Source: Dipteris shenzhenensis
Taxonomy: Eukaryota; Polypodiophyta; Polypodiopsida; Gleicheniales
Length of the DNA: 64,000 nucleotides
Assembly: GCA_047967505.1 (NCBI GenBank)
Contig: CM106539.1
Direction: 5' to 3' (one strand)
Positions 11,114 through 22,260 of the stretch are shown in pieces. The translations under genes and the position numbers were made by a program. Under the pieces are notes generated by a model. It was not told the DNA's origin. It ran no database searches and saw only the letters and a program-made list of their open reading frames with translations. The number at the start of each line of letters is the position of its first letter. The first letter of the stretch is position 1.

Positions 11114-11677
11114 GAGGCCCTTTTTGAGCCCAAAATTCCCCTAATGAATGAAGCACAATGAACAAATCTTTATTCATGAGTGGTTACATATATAGGCAAC
11201 TACCTCCATGTTGGTAGATCCCCGATCCACAATTATCTCCATGATTATCTCAATTAGTCACCTCCTATGATCACTCCAATTCCACACATCACACCAATCT
11301 GACATACCTAACTGCCAAGTCACTAGAACCTTCTAGCACACCTACACTCACACACTCCTTGCATAGGACTCCAAGCCCATAGGTACACACACACACACAT
11401 ACATCAACTTGTCCTTCACTTAGTACTTCTTGATATTAGCCTCTATAAATTAACTGACACCAACCTCAAAAATAGGGTCCCCTCCATGACACCATTAAAA
11501 CATGAGCAAGCCCCCCAATTAGGGGAGATTTGGACTCAAAAAGGCCCCCCCATTTAGGGAAGTTTTGGATTCAAAAAGGGCCTCTTGGATTAAGAATTGA
11601 AGCAACCCCCTAATCTTGAGATTAGGTAGCTATTGTATAGGAAGACTTAGGGGAATTTTGAATTAGAAAAGGGCCTC
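11114..11677. repeat. One inverted and three direct copies of a CATTAGGGG...GGGCCTC motif
   Basis: A motif of about 33 bases lies in reverse orientation at 11114-11146 and in forward orientation at 11516-11550, 11551-11584 and 11646-11677. The pattern is CATTAGGGGA, then TTTTGG, CTCAAAAA and GGGCCTC. It resembles the terminal inverted repeats of the transposon copies at 40179-40211 and 56004-63144, so these may be ends of related, internally deleted elements. Between them, on the minus strand, a TATA-like CTATATATG and an AATAAA signal lie near 11163-11195, as in a decayed LTR promoter. Confidence 0.6.
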
Positions 11678-11750
11678 ATAAGGAGTGTATTAGCAAACCT
11701 TCCCCCAAACCATGCCTATGCACCAAAATCACTTCCAGCCACCACTAAAT

Positions 11751-11885
11751 CCTTTTCTTCTCACCATAATCACTTTCCAACCCTTGAATCCTCCTTTTTC
11801 TCACGATATGCACATTTCAACCCTTGAATCGTTTTTCTTCTCACCATATTCAGTTTCCAACCCTTGAATCCTTCTTCTTCTCACT
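11751..11885 (+). repeat. 40-bp tandem repeat, 3.4 copies
   Basis: Units start at 11751, 11791 and 11831, with 15 bases of a fourth at 11871. The core is CTTCTCACCATAATCACTTTCCAACCCTTGAATC. The fourth unit is cut by the LTR at 11886 and resumes with TCACCATAATC after 14182. Confidence 0.88.
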
Positions 11886-12260
11886 TGTAGAATCACGTGG
11901 GATAGAATAGATGCATCTTGGAAGAGGAGTGAGAGCACAAGATGAAACCAAAAAGTTGTTCTCTATTGATTGTGAGAGAGGTGACTCTCTCTTATAGAAA
12001 GGGGGAGAAGGTAGCACCTTCCCTACATAAGTGGCAATCAGCCCCTACATTAGTGGGAATCAGCCCCTACATCAGTGGGACTGGCCTAAATCAAAGGAAC
12101 CTCCCATGTGGGGGCCTTTGGCTTACATCATCACTTAGGTCACACACTAGACACATCATAGCACTTGATGTGCCTCTACAACACACACAAACACACATGT
12201 GACTCTCCTAGATGCACACATGCACCATAGAGCAAGCCCTTGATCACACTTATCCCAACA
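11886..12260 (-). repeat. 3' LTR of the small copia element
   Basis: This 375-bp copy is nearly identical to 13808-14182. It contains a short internal tandem repeat (GTGGGAATCAGCCCCTACAT, about 12028-12090). Confidence 0.88.
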
Positions 12261-12664
12261 TACCCCCCCTCAAGGGGTTGCCTCTTGCAATGTCAAGGAT
12301 ACATCTAGTCTCATAGTTTCTCATGCCATCTCATGGTGGTCAAGGATAAATCAATGGCTAGGATCTCATGCTAGCAAGGGTTCCCAAGGGTGAGAGGTTC
12401 ACAAAAATGGGATGGACCCCCCCAAATGGTTATCTCTCTTGCATGTACAAGGATTAATCATAGGCCTTTGTGTGGACCTAGTTTCTCATATCTGCAAGAG
12501 GTACCATGGGATCAAACACACATCACATGGCCTACATCATACGGTGACCACAGGTGATTTACAAAAGACAAAACATATGACATTATTTTTGGAGTACTAC
12601 TCCAAGCAGAGAACCTCAAAATTTGACCAAGTGATGATAAACAAAAATTCAAAAGACAAAGTGC

Positions 12665-12919
12665 TCAAAAAGCATAGTCTTTATTTCCAAAGTTTGATTC
12701 TTCATTTGCTGATGGAGTTCTTCCTTCAACCAGATTTGCATTGTTGAAGTAGCCCTTCTTGTCTTTGATCAACCAATTAGCTTCTTCTTTTGTAGACTTC
12801 TTTTCCTTTCCATTCACAACATTCCATATCTCCTTTTTCACAAGCATAAACTTAGCTTTTGTTTGCCAAGTATGGAAACTAGTTCCATCAAACTTATCAG
12901 AAAAGGTCTTAGCTTCCAT
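12665..12919 (-). pseudogene. gag: Truncated copia gag in the small element
   Basis: It opens MEAKTFSDKFDGTSFHTWQT and matches the start of the gag at 10395 (FHTWQT, NGKE, NWL.KD). After about 60 residues it departs from gag, so the rest of gag-pol was deleted. Only a short capsid N-terminus could be made. Confidence 0.8.
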
Positions 12920-13793
12920 GGAAAGGTCTTACCCGAGGGCAGTGTCTAGTGCCTTACAAGTGAAATATGAGCAATAAAAATTAATCCTTCAAAGAGTGAC
13001 AACTTGAATACTTTGACTTGGATTTCTCTATGTGACTTAAGTAAATGTCAAAGCATGAGGCAATTAGTCAGAACAACATTTATGCAAGATGTCCAAGCAA
13101 AGATGACTAAGAACATGCTAGAAAATGAGCATAGCAAACTGAAAATAAGTCTTGGTCAAACTATTAGTCAAACTTTGACTGCCCAAAGTCAAACTTAGAC
13201 TAGCATGGTCAAGCTTTCATGGCCAAAGAGGCAGCTCAAAAATCTGCTCCAAATCGACATGTAGAGGCCGAAACTCAGAGGGATTTTGCAGTGGGGAGGA
13301 AGGAAAACATGTAGGGCTTCACCCTTAGAGAGGAATTTCGCAAATGATAAGCACATCGGCCAGCACTATAGAAGAACATCGAACTGTATTTTTGACAAAT
13401 TCGGCCCGAATCTTGCTCCAAATGAGCTTAGACTTGATGAGCAACAAGGTAGTGATGTCGCCCAGCTCCCTCTGGAAGGGATTTAACAATGTTGCTCTCC
13501 ATAGTGAGCACCAAGAAGAAGGTCGATGCAGCATCCTGAGGCAATGCCACCCCAAAAAAGGTGAGATAGCGTGTATAGCTTATTCTGTAGATTCACCCAT
13601 GGCTTGGGAAGACTCTCTTGAAAGATGAGAGGCTGAGAATGCGAGCTTGAAGATAAATCTCACTTCCAAAATCGACTTTGGTAAGGGAAGTTGGAAGATG
13701 GAGGTGAGGAAGGAGATGATGATGTGGCACCTAACTAGGGCTTAGGCTAGAGAGAGCATCTAATGCTAGGCTAGGCTAGATCTAGAACCTAAA

Positions 13794-13806
13794 GCTCTGA
13801 TACCAA
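13794..13806 (-). other. Primer binding site, initiator tRNA-Met
   Basis: The reverse complement reads TTGGTATCAGAGC, the standard plant initiator-Met primer site, one base inside the LTR at 13808. Confidence 0.9.
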
Positions 13807-13807
13807 G

Positions 13808-14182
13808 TGTAGAATCACGTGGGACAAAATAGATGCATCTTGGAAGAGGAGTGAGAGCACAAGATGAAACCAAAAAGTTGTTCTCTATTGATTGTGAGAG
13901 AGGTGACTCTCTCTTATAGAAAGGGGGAGAAGGTAGCACCTTCCCTACATAAGTGGCAATCAGGCCCTACATCAGTGGGAATCAGCCCCTACATCAGTGG
14001 GACTGGCCTAAATCAAAGGAACCTCCCATGTGGGGGCCTTTGGCTTACATCATCACTTAGGTCACACACTAGACACATCATAGCACTTGATGTGCCTCTA
14101 TAACACACACAAACACACTTGTGACTCTCCTAGATGCACACATGCACCATAGAGCAAGCCCTTGATCACACTTATCCCAACA
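13808..14182 (-). repeat. 5' LTR of the small copia element
   Basis: This 375-bp LTR lies next to the primer site. Its right end CCCAACA is followed by TCACCATAATC, the rest of the interrupted tandem-repeat unit. Confidence 0.88.
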
Positions 14183-14540
14183 TCACCATAATCTACAAAG
14201 CTTTTTTGTCATGGCTCCATTGCAAGGTTCCCCTATGATCTGGTCCTTGGTACTTGATACTGTATTAGTAAAGCATAGAATACAAGCTACACGATTGTAA
14301 TAATCTACTCTCTTTTTTGACTTTAGGTCCTACTCCAATCTTATTTCCTCATATCATGGTTCCATTTCATAATGTCACCAACAAGCAGTAGAAGTGTGCT
14401 CTCAATTACAAGCTCATGTGACCAAATGGTGCTTTGGTAGCTCATGGCGGAGCTAGCAAGGATAGCGTGCAAGCTACATGGTACATGCGGGACAACTTCT
14501 AGAGATTCTTAGCTATGCTCTCCTCTCCTTGCACATCATT

Positions 14541-14545
<5 letters not shown>
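14183..14545. other. Unassigned spacer
   Basis: After about ten bases of the interrupted 40-bp repeat I see no gene or structure here. Confidence 0.5.
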
Positions 14546-14592
<47 letters not shown>

Positions 14593-14658
14593 TGCATGTA
14601 CACACACATGCACACACACACACACACGCATGCACATGCACACGCACATGCACACGTG

Positions 14659-14700
<42 letters not shown>
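14546..14700. repeat. CT then CA microsatellite, left half
   Basis: A CT run (about 14546-14589) passes into a CA run with interspersed ATGCAC steps to 14700, where the copia LTR begins. The array resumes at 20453. Open frames across it are an artefact of the dinucleotide repeat. Confidence 0.95.
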
Positions 14701-14702
<2 letters not shown>

Positions 14703-14868
14703 CGGGGGTTAAAGGTCACTGTGCCTTTACCTCGGTTATGTACAATACTCAAACACATATATAAATGAATGAAAAATAAGATTAGGGTGTTCTGCACCCA
14801 CCAAAACTTGTGTGGCTCTCTATTTCTCTCTCCCTCTTCCGTTATTGCTTCCGTTGACAGCACTCTCA
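14701..14868 (+). repeat. Copia 5' LTR, 168 bp
   Basis: It starts TGCGGGGGTTAAAGG and ends GCACTCTCA. The initiator-Met primer site TGGTATCAAAGC follows at 14871-14882. Confidence 0.93.
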
Positions 14869-14882
14869 ATTGGTATCAAAGC

Positions 14883-16257
14883 TCGGGTGATCTAGCTGAG
14901 CGTGCGTGAATGCCTAGAAGCTCAGTAGCTCTATGGGAGGAAGGAGAAGCTTTGTGGGTGACTTTACTTGCATCCGAGTATGCAAAGTCCTTGGAGGAAC
15001 CTTTGGAAAAGTCACTTTGGCTTTGCGAAGTGGTTTTGAGAGCCTGTTAAGTGTTTTCAAAGAAAAAGTCGTTTTTTGAGCTTTTCCCTATTCCGTTCGA
15101 TGATAGAGACTCTGTATTGACTTGTAGAGGTAACTATTACTTGCTTTTGGTGTCCACTTCACTTCAAGAGCTTGGAAACACCTTCATTCTTGAACCTGGG
15201 ATCATTTCATTGGATTTCTGACTCACTGTGTCAGTTTCTGCATTTTTTTGCATATGTAGAGCAACCATTTCCAGATCTGTCAGTTTCGGTGGACTCAGGA
15301 GATCCTAAAACTTCTATGTTACTCATCATTCACACTCCGGTGGAATTTACAAACAGCTCTATTTCCAAAAACGTTTTTCAGTCCGTGTGTTGGACCCAGT
15401 GATTGAGACCACGATTTCCACAATCGTCTATCCCATTATGTTTCGGATGCCCAAAAACCCCTACTTGATAGTTCTTGTATGATTCGGTGGAGTATTTTCA
15501 GAGTTATAGATCTTTGTGTATTCGATTTCGTCTCTTTGTTGTGCATTTCTCATTCTAAGGTTTTGAAACCTTAGATTTATGCCACATGGTAGTGGATAAG
15601 TGTTGACTCCCATTTCTCACTCATCGGTTGGGATTTTGGAGTTCCGACAGAAGAGAGATATTTGCAAATTTTCTTGCTGAGTCTGATTATGCAATGGTGC
15701 CCATGTTTTGAGGCATCTCAGGTTCTATTTTTAGTAGCGGTCTTTTCCATAGGACCATGATTTCTTGAGCATACGATGTGCATTGGGTTGTAGTGGATGA
15801 TTTATAGGCCATTTGGATGCATTGTGATCCTTATTGGATGCGTTGATAGGCCCAGATTGCCTTGTGGGATGCTATTTTTATGGGACGCTTTGCACATGGA
15901 TGCTATATTATGCTAAGGGACAGTTTTGACACATTGCTGGTGATGCACTGATAGTGTTATGCTCTCTTGGATGAGATATTATTGATGCATATGCCCATGG
16001 ACGATGTTTATGCTTGAGCCATTTGGCACTTATTGGCATTTTGGATTGCCATTGCAGTTGGCATTTTCTTTTGGGCCAGATTTGCTCATATGGATGCATA
16101 GTACATGCAGATGAGTCAGCTGCATCTTTTGATGCTTTGAGCTTTGAGTTTTAGTGATATTTCAATCTATTGTGGCATACACATTTGGATGCACCTGGTA
16201 TTTGGTGTGATTCTCTCTTATAGGCACCAGCATTTGGGATTTTGCTTTATTTGCATC
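14883..16257 (+). other. Copia leader
   Basis: This untranslated leader of 1.4 kb lies between primer site and gag. Short frames show no known domain. Confidence 0.6.
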
Positions 16258-17190
16258 ATGGCATCCTCTTCCATGTTTGAAAAGGAGTTTTTCAACATTA
16301 AAAAGTTTGATGGGACAAACTTTTCTTTGTGGAAAGAACAGATAAGGGATGTGATTATTCAAAAGAAGCAGATTAAACCCTTGGCAGGGATTGAAGCTAA
16401 GCCTGCAAATATGTCTGAGGATGATTGGAATGAGTTGGATGCATTAGCAAAGTCTATTATTAGACTTCATCTTGCAGAGTCAGTTTATTTCACAGTAGTA
16501 AATGAGCAGACTACGGAAGATTTGTGGAAGAAACTGTGCCACTTATGAGACGGAAACTGTCTCTAACAAAGTTTACCTCATGAAGAGGTTGTTTGAGCTA
16601 CAGATGAAGAAAGGGGTCTTCATTGCTTCTCACTTGAATGAATTCAATATTATTTTCAACCAGCTTCAGGCTCTGAAGATGAATTTTGATGTGGAGACTA
16701 AGGCAATATTTCTCTTATGTTCATTGCCATCCTCATGGGATACCTTCCGTATAGCTGTCAGTAACTCTGCACTTGGTGGAGTATTGAAATTTGATGATGT
16801 TGTGGGTAGCTTGTTGGCCGAGGAGATTAGATGGAAGTCTATGGACGGCAACAAGCAGGATGCAGCCTTAAATGTGCAAAGGGGTAGATCACAGTTCAGG
16901 GGGAAGTCCCAAGAAAGAGAGAAGTCTCGTAGCAAATCTAGGGCACAGAACATTGAGTGTTACCACTGTGGCAAGAAGGGCCATATGAAAAAGGATTGCT
17001 ACAAGCTGAAAAGAGAGCAAAAGAATAAGAAAAAGAATGCAAATTGGGGTGCAAATCAAAAGGAAGAGAGTCCAAGGGAGGACAAAGGAAAAGTGAAGAT
17101 CAAGGAGATCAATGCAGTCACACATGATAGTGACAATGACGTTCTCTTCATGTCTAGTTTATCTGCAGATGATGCATATTCCCAGGATTA
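16258..17190 (+). pseudogene. gag: Copia gag
   Basis: ATG 16258 begins MASSSMFEKEFFNIKKFDGT, a typical copia gag start, with LWKEQIRDVI. The frame shifts near 16545, then runs as a UBN2-type gag to an intact zinc knuckle, CYHCGKKGHMKKDC (about 16960-17001). A TAA at 17189 lies just before the protease, where active elements read through. Confidence 0.9.
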
Positions 17191-18543
17191 AATTTTGGAT
17201 TCTGGTGCTTCATTCCATGTTACTCCCCATAGGGGATGGTTCTCCACTTATGACAGTGGAAAGACAGGTGGTGTGCATCTTGGAAATGACTATGCATGTG
17301 ACATAGTGGGAGTAGGTGACATAAAGTTTTCTTTTGCAAATGGGTCTGCATTTATTTTGAAACATGTGAGACATGTGCCTAAGTTGACCAAGAGTCTTAT
17401 TTCAGTGGGTCAACTAGATGATATTGGTTTTCACACCACTTTTGGCTTTCAGAGTTGAAAAATTCAAAAGGGCTCTATGCTTTTGGCTAGGGGTGCCAAG
17501 TGTGGGACTTTGTATCCCTTACATGTATCAGGGGTATTTGATCATGTTGTTGCAATAACCGAGCAGCCAAGCACTTCTTTGTGGCATTACAAGTTGGGGC
17601 ACATGAGCCAGAATGGAATGAAACTCTTATGCCATTTGGGTTATTTATCGCATTTGAGTTTCTCTGATTTTGAATTTTGTGAGCACTGTCTCTATGGGAA
17701 GCAGACTAAATCATCCCATAAAAGAAGGGAAAAGAAAGAGTTTGAAAAGCTTGATTTGGTGCATTTAGACGTATGTGGTCCCATGCCTACACGATCATTA
17801 GGCGAGGCTGAATACTATGTGACATTCATTGATGATGCGACTAGGAAATTGTGGGCTTATGCTATAGCTCGGAAGAGTGATGTGTTCCAGGTATTTCAGA
17901 AATGGCTGGCCTTGGTTAAGAATCAGTCAGGTAGAATGCTTAAATGCCTACAGACTGACAATGGTGGAGAGTATCTCTCTCATGACTTTCAGCTTCTGTG
18001 ATACACATGCGAGGATTAAGAGGGAGCTCACATCCCCTCATACTCCAGAGCAAAATCGAGTTACAGAAAAGATGAACCGTACCATTCAAGAAAGGTTGCA
18101 ATGCATGCTTTCCAATGCAAGTCTTTCTGGTGGTTTTTGGGCTGAGGCAATGAAGACTGCAGTGCATGTGATCAATAGATCACCTAGTAAGAGTTTGGAT
18201 GGTGGTTTTCCTGAAGAGGCATGGAGTGGCAAGAAGCCCTCTTACTCTCATTTACCTATATTTGGGTGTGAGGCATATGCACATGTGCCAAAAGAGCTTC
18301 GAAAGAAGCTAGATCCTAAGTCTAGGAAATGCATCTTTCTGGGTTATGGTGAAAGTGGAGAGATGGGCTATCATCTCTGGGATCCAAAAGCAAAGAAGAT
18401 CATATGCAGCCATGATGTAGTCTTCAATGAGAAGAAGATGCATAAGGCACCCATGAGGGATGTGGAAATGAGGAGAATCACTTTCCAGGATGTGAATCCA
18501 CCTACATATGTTGATAGACAGCAAGCTGTCCATGCAGGGTAGA
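17191..18543 (+). pseudogene. pol: Copia protease and integrase
   Basis: The protease active site ILDSGASFHVT lies at about 17191-17223. A stop near 17456 precedes the pre-integrase zinc finger (HYKLGHMSQNG, then CEHCLYGKQ). The DDE core shows LDVCGPM, TDNGGEY and TPEQNRVTEKMN; the last block lies after a frameshift at about 17995. The copia C-terminal GKKPSYSHLPIFGCEAY block is present. Confidence 0.9.
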
Positions 18544-18604
18544 TGATGGATCATCTATTGGTGGAAACGATGAGCCAAATGTGGCTGATATGCAGGTGGG
18601 ATAG

Positions 18605-20188
18605 CAAGCTGAAATGCCCTTGAGAAGATCATCTAGAGTGTCTAGACCGCCTGATAGGTTTGTTCCAGGGTTAGACTATGTGATGCTTACTGATTGCGGG
18701 GAGCCTTCTTGCTACAGAGAAGCTATGATGCACGAGGATCAATGCAAGTGGGAGTATGCTATGCAATCAGAGATGAGTTCACTTATGAAGAATAAGACTT
18801 GGGACTTGGTTTCTTTGCCACATGGAAAGAAAGCATTGCCATGTAAATGGGTCTACAAGATGAAGGTCACAGGTGATGATGTGCCTAGGTACAAGGCCCG
18901 TTTGGTCACTTAAGGGTTCAAGCAAGAGAAGGGTGTGGACTTTGATGAGATATTCTCTCCGGTTGTGAAGATGACCACACTTAGATGCATGCTTGGGCTA
19001 GTGGCAGTAGAGGATATGGAGCTTATGCAGATGGATGTCAAGATAGCTTTCTTGCATGGGGATTTGCATGAGAAATTTACATGGTGCAGTCGGAAGGCTT
19101 TGAAGAAAAGGGCAAAGTGCATTTAGTTTGCAAGCTGAAGAAGAGTCTCTATGGTCTTAAGCAAGCGCCTAGAGAATGGTATCAGAAGTTTGATGCTTTC
19201 ATTCGGTCCCAAGGTTTTACAAGGAGTGAAATTGATCACTGCCTCTACACTAAAAGGGCTAAGGATAATAGCCTGATACTCTTGACACTATATATGGATG
19301 ATATGCTATTGGCTAGCAAGAATACTTATGAGCTAGATGCATTAAAGGCCAAGTTGCATCAGCCCTTTGATATAAGGGATTTGGGACTTGCAGCTCATAT
19401 TCTTGGTATGCGCATCACGCGTGATCGGAGTAGGAAACTCCTTTGGCTTTCACAAAAGGAGTATGTTACAAAAGTATTGCAATGTTTCAATATGGAAGGG
19501 GGGAAGGCAATGAGTACTCCATTGCCTCCATATGTGAAACTGAGTCATACAGATAGTCCCAAATCAGATGAGGAGAGGGCCATGATGGCCAAGGTTCCTT
19601 ATGCATCAGCAGTTGGGAGTCTTATGTATGCTATGATAGCTGCAATGGGAGTTGTTAGCCGATATATGGATAATCTAGGAAAAAGGCATTGGGAGGTAGT
19701 TAAGTGCATCATGAGGTACATGAAGGGTACCAAGGAGATGTGCATCTACTTTGGTAAAGGAGACATGCATGTACTTGGGTACATAGATTCAGACTATGCA
19801 GGGCATGTGGATAGTAGGAGATCCACTTCTGGTTATGTGTTCACCTTTGCAGGTGGTGCAGTGTCGTGGATGTCTCGTGCACAGAAGTGCATTGCTTTGT
19901 CTACCACAGAGGCTGAGTTTGTTGTAGCCACAGAGGGTTGCAAGGAGGCTATATGGCTTGATCGATTAGTGGGAGATTTGGGGATTCATACAGGTGTACC
20001 GACATTGCATAGTGATTCCATGAGTGCTATTTAGCTAGCACGGAATCCGATCTTTCATGCAAAGACCAAACACATTGAGATCAGGTACCATTTCATCGGG
20101 GAGGTACTTGAGGATAAGCGCATAGAGCTTGTCAAGGTTCATACAGAAGATAACCCTACAGATATGCTGATGAAGAGTCCACCTAGTT
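18605..20188 (+). pseudogene. pol: Copia RT and RNase H
   Basis: RT starts after a frameshift near 18560, with [37 protein letters not shown] and a catalytic YMDDM (about 19295). One stop (18910) and a frameshift (about 19075) interrupt it. RNase H shows DSDYAGHVDSRRSTSGY and ALSTTEAEFV, and the end HAKTKHIEIRYHFI follows a TAG (20032) that replaces a Gln codon. Confidence 0.92.
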
Positions 20189-20270
20189 AGCGGTTTGAGT
20201 ATTGTCATGTATTGATGGGTATTGGATAGTATGCTCACTGGTTGTTCTCCCTTAAAGGCACATTATCCTT

Positions 20271-20282
20271 TAAGTGGGAGGT
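20271..20282 (+). other. Copia polypurine tract
   Basis: TAAGTGGGAGGT lies directly before the 3' LTR and matches the usual plant copia polypurine tract. Confidence 0.85.
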
Positions 20283-20451
20283 TGTGGGGGTTAAAGGTCA
20301 CTGTGCCTTTACCTCGGTTATGCACAATACTCAAACACATATATAAATGAATGAAAAAGAAGATTAGGGTGTTCTGTACCCACCAAAACTTGTGTGGCTC
20401 TCTGTTTCTCTCTCTCCCTCTTCTGTTCTTGCTTCTGTTGAGAGCACTCTC

Positions 20452-20452
<1 letters not shown>
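20283..20452 (+). repeat. Copia 3' LTR, 170 bp
   Basis: It matches 14701-14868, starts TGTGGGGG and ends ACTCTCA, then runs into the CA array. Confidence 0.93.
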
Positions 20453-20540
<88 letters not shown>

Positions 20541-20605
20541 ACATACACACACATGCACATGCACACGCACACGCACGCACATGCACACACACACACACAC
20601 ACATA
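20453..20605. repeat. CA microsatellite, right half
   Basis: An almost pure CA run extends to about 20535 and then ATAC, ATGC and ACGC variants, continuing the array interrupted at 14700. Confidence 0.95.
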
Positions 20606-21209
20606 GATTCTTGTTAGCATGATGGCCCATAAGCACCACCATGGTCAGTAATATGAGCTTCTCAATTGCAAGCCCAAACAAGTGAGGGAATCATTGAGGA
20701 AAAATATGATAGCTGCAATGAAGACACATCACCAACACTGCTACATGAAGTTCAAGTCATCCTCGATCGGTTGTTTCTATGGGTTTTCCTACATAGACTG
20801 TGGCACTACATTGTGGTGCCATGAGTGGAGAGCATAAGGCCAACATATCTATAATGTATTATACAAAAGTCTATTACATGGTATTACGTGAAAGTGGTGT
20901 GACTTATATCTCCATCAACAATGGTAGGTTTAGCTATTCATTATATTTCATGACATGCATCCAACTATTCAAATCTCACAATGTTACTTTGAGGGATTAA
21001 AGCCATGATTTGCATGTAAATTGAAGGAACAAGATACTTTCTATTGTGTTGCATATGTACAAATGTGCTATATAAAGGATGTAGTCAATCAAATGCACCA
21101 ACAAAAGTTTGGTCTCCATAGTGCATCATGATCTGTACATGTCACATATGTGTTAGTTAGACTCAATCCTTGACTTGTAGATCCTCAAAATTTGTATGCA
21201 AAAGTGTAA
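20606..21209. other. Unassigned spacer
   Basis: I see no supported gene or repeat in this stretch. Confidence 0.5.
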
Positions 21210-22260
21210 CGAGCCATGGGACACTATATTGTGTGCAACGGATCTACCTTCCATGCACACAAATGTTTTATGGGAAAATGCAATGACTGTGGCATAATAA
21301 AATTGATATTGTGCCTAGAAGAAGTTGGGAATAAGAAGAAAAAAAAGGAACTATTATGCAATAAGATGCTATTAGATATCAATGCTCCACTGTCATCTCT
21401 CTTTCGTACGAGATCTTGTTATCTGTTGAGCACAGACGTTGTATTATTTTCTTACAGATGCTTTGCAAGGATCTTCTTCATTTCCAAAAGACACACTTTG
21501 CAAAAGTTATCAAGCACAACTTCATATATGGATGGCAGGCAAAACAATTCAAGGTTTTTCTTTTGGGATTTGTTGTTACAGGGATCTTCTTCATTTACAA
21601 AAGGCACACCTTGCGAAAATTATCAAGAAACTTCATATACATATGGAAGGTAGCACAATTCAAGGAATTTCTTTTGGGATTGTTGATAGAGTATGGTAGA
21701 CTTTGTTGAAAATTACTCATTTAAAGTGCAAAATGAAATTCATTCTATGCACTTGCATTCAAGCCAAGTGGCCATGTTTGTTCACATAATGCATCAGATG
21801 ATGTGAAGAAAACCATTCATTTTTTTAATTTTAGGTGATAAGCAACACGACACTTTGTTCGTTCAACATTGTTTCTTACTACATGATGGATGGCTGAAAG
21901 ATCAAGGATAAACTCTTAAGGCACATTGGATATGGCCTGATGAAGTGGCATCTCAATTTAAAGGCATACGGCCTTTCTACTTTGTTGTAAGATTTGGGTC
22001 AATCATAGGGCTATAGATGACGTGGAACTTCTTTGGTCTGGACATGGAAAGGGTGAGCATGATGGGGTAAGAGATGTTATAAAGAGGACACTTATACAAG
22101 AACAAATAAAGAGACATAGTGTTATTAATTTGAAATGTGCTATAGATGTGGTTAATTTTTTGAGAACCCACTTATTTGATGGATATGATTCTAAGTACTC
22201 ATCTCAACAAAGGGAGCTAAATAGAGTATTTTGGGAGACTAAAGAAGGTAATGTGTAGAC
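21210..22260 (+). pseudogene. Transposase-like gene remnant (QFK / HGKG family)
   Basis: Read across several frame changes, the plus strand shows, in order: a Cys cluster CFMGKCNDCGIIKLILC (about 21255-21310), YGWQAKQFK (about 21525-21550), VDFVENYSFKVQNEIHSMH (about 21695-21755), a region ending SQFKGIRPFYFVVRFGS (about 21950-22000) and SGHGKGEHDG (about 22037-22066). This order (ENY..QNEIQ..H, SDG..QFK, F.S.HGKG..DG.G..KR) is one I know from uncharacterised transposase-like proteins scattered through eukaryotes. The assignment is from memory. The remnant contains a 113-bp tandem duplication. Confidence 0.6.
21469..21692 (+). repeat. 113-bp tandem duplication
   Basis: GGATCTTCTTCATTT recurs at 21469 and 21582, and both units run through TTCATATA...CAATTCAAGG to TTTCTTTTGGGATT. 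It duplicates the segment coding for the WQ..QFK block of the surrounding gene remnant. Confidence 0.85.

Larger units (their letters stand above)
11886..14182 (-). mobile_element. Deletion-derivative copia element
   Basis: Two 375-bp LTRs (11886-12260 and 13808-14182) flank 1.55 kb with only a gag remnant. Read on the minus strand the LTR begins TGTTGGGATAAG and ends ATTCTACA. The primer site lies at 13794-13806 and a purine tract next to 12260. I count about seven differences between the LTRs, so this is the youngest LTR element here. Flanks are TCACT and TCACC, a one-mismatch 5-bp target duplication in the 40-bp repeat. It cannot move alone. Confidence 0.9.
14701..20452 (+). mobile_element. 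Copia LTR retrotransposon, full length, broken
   Basis: Short LTRs (168 and 170 bp) bound a leader, gag, protease, integrase, RT and RNase H in copia order. The target duplication reads ACACA on both sides because the element landed in a CA microsatellite. The LTRs differ at nine positions plus one 2-base gap (about 5 percent). Four frameshifts and several stops make the polyprotein non-functional. Confidence 0.95.

Noticed and set aside
14478-14869. His/Thr or Cys/Val repeat proteins, also at 20263-20681
   Set aside because: All six frames of a CA/CT microsatellite stay open; no coding signal.
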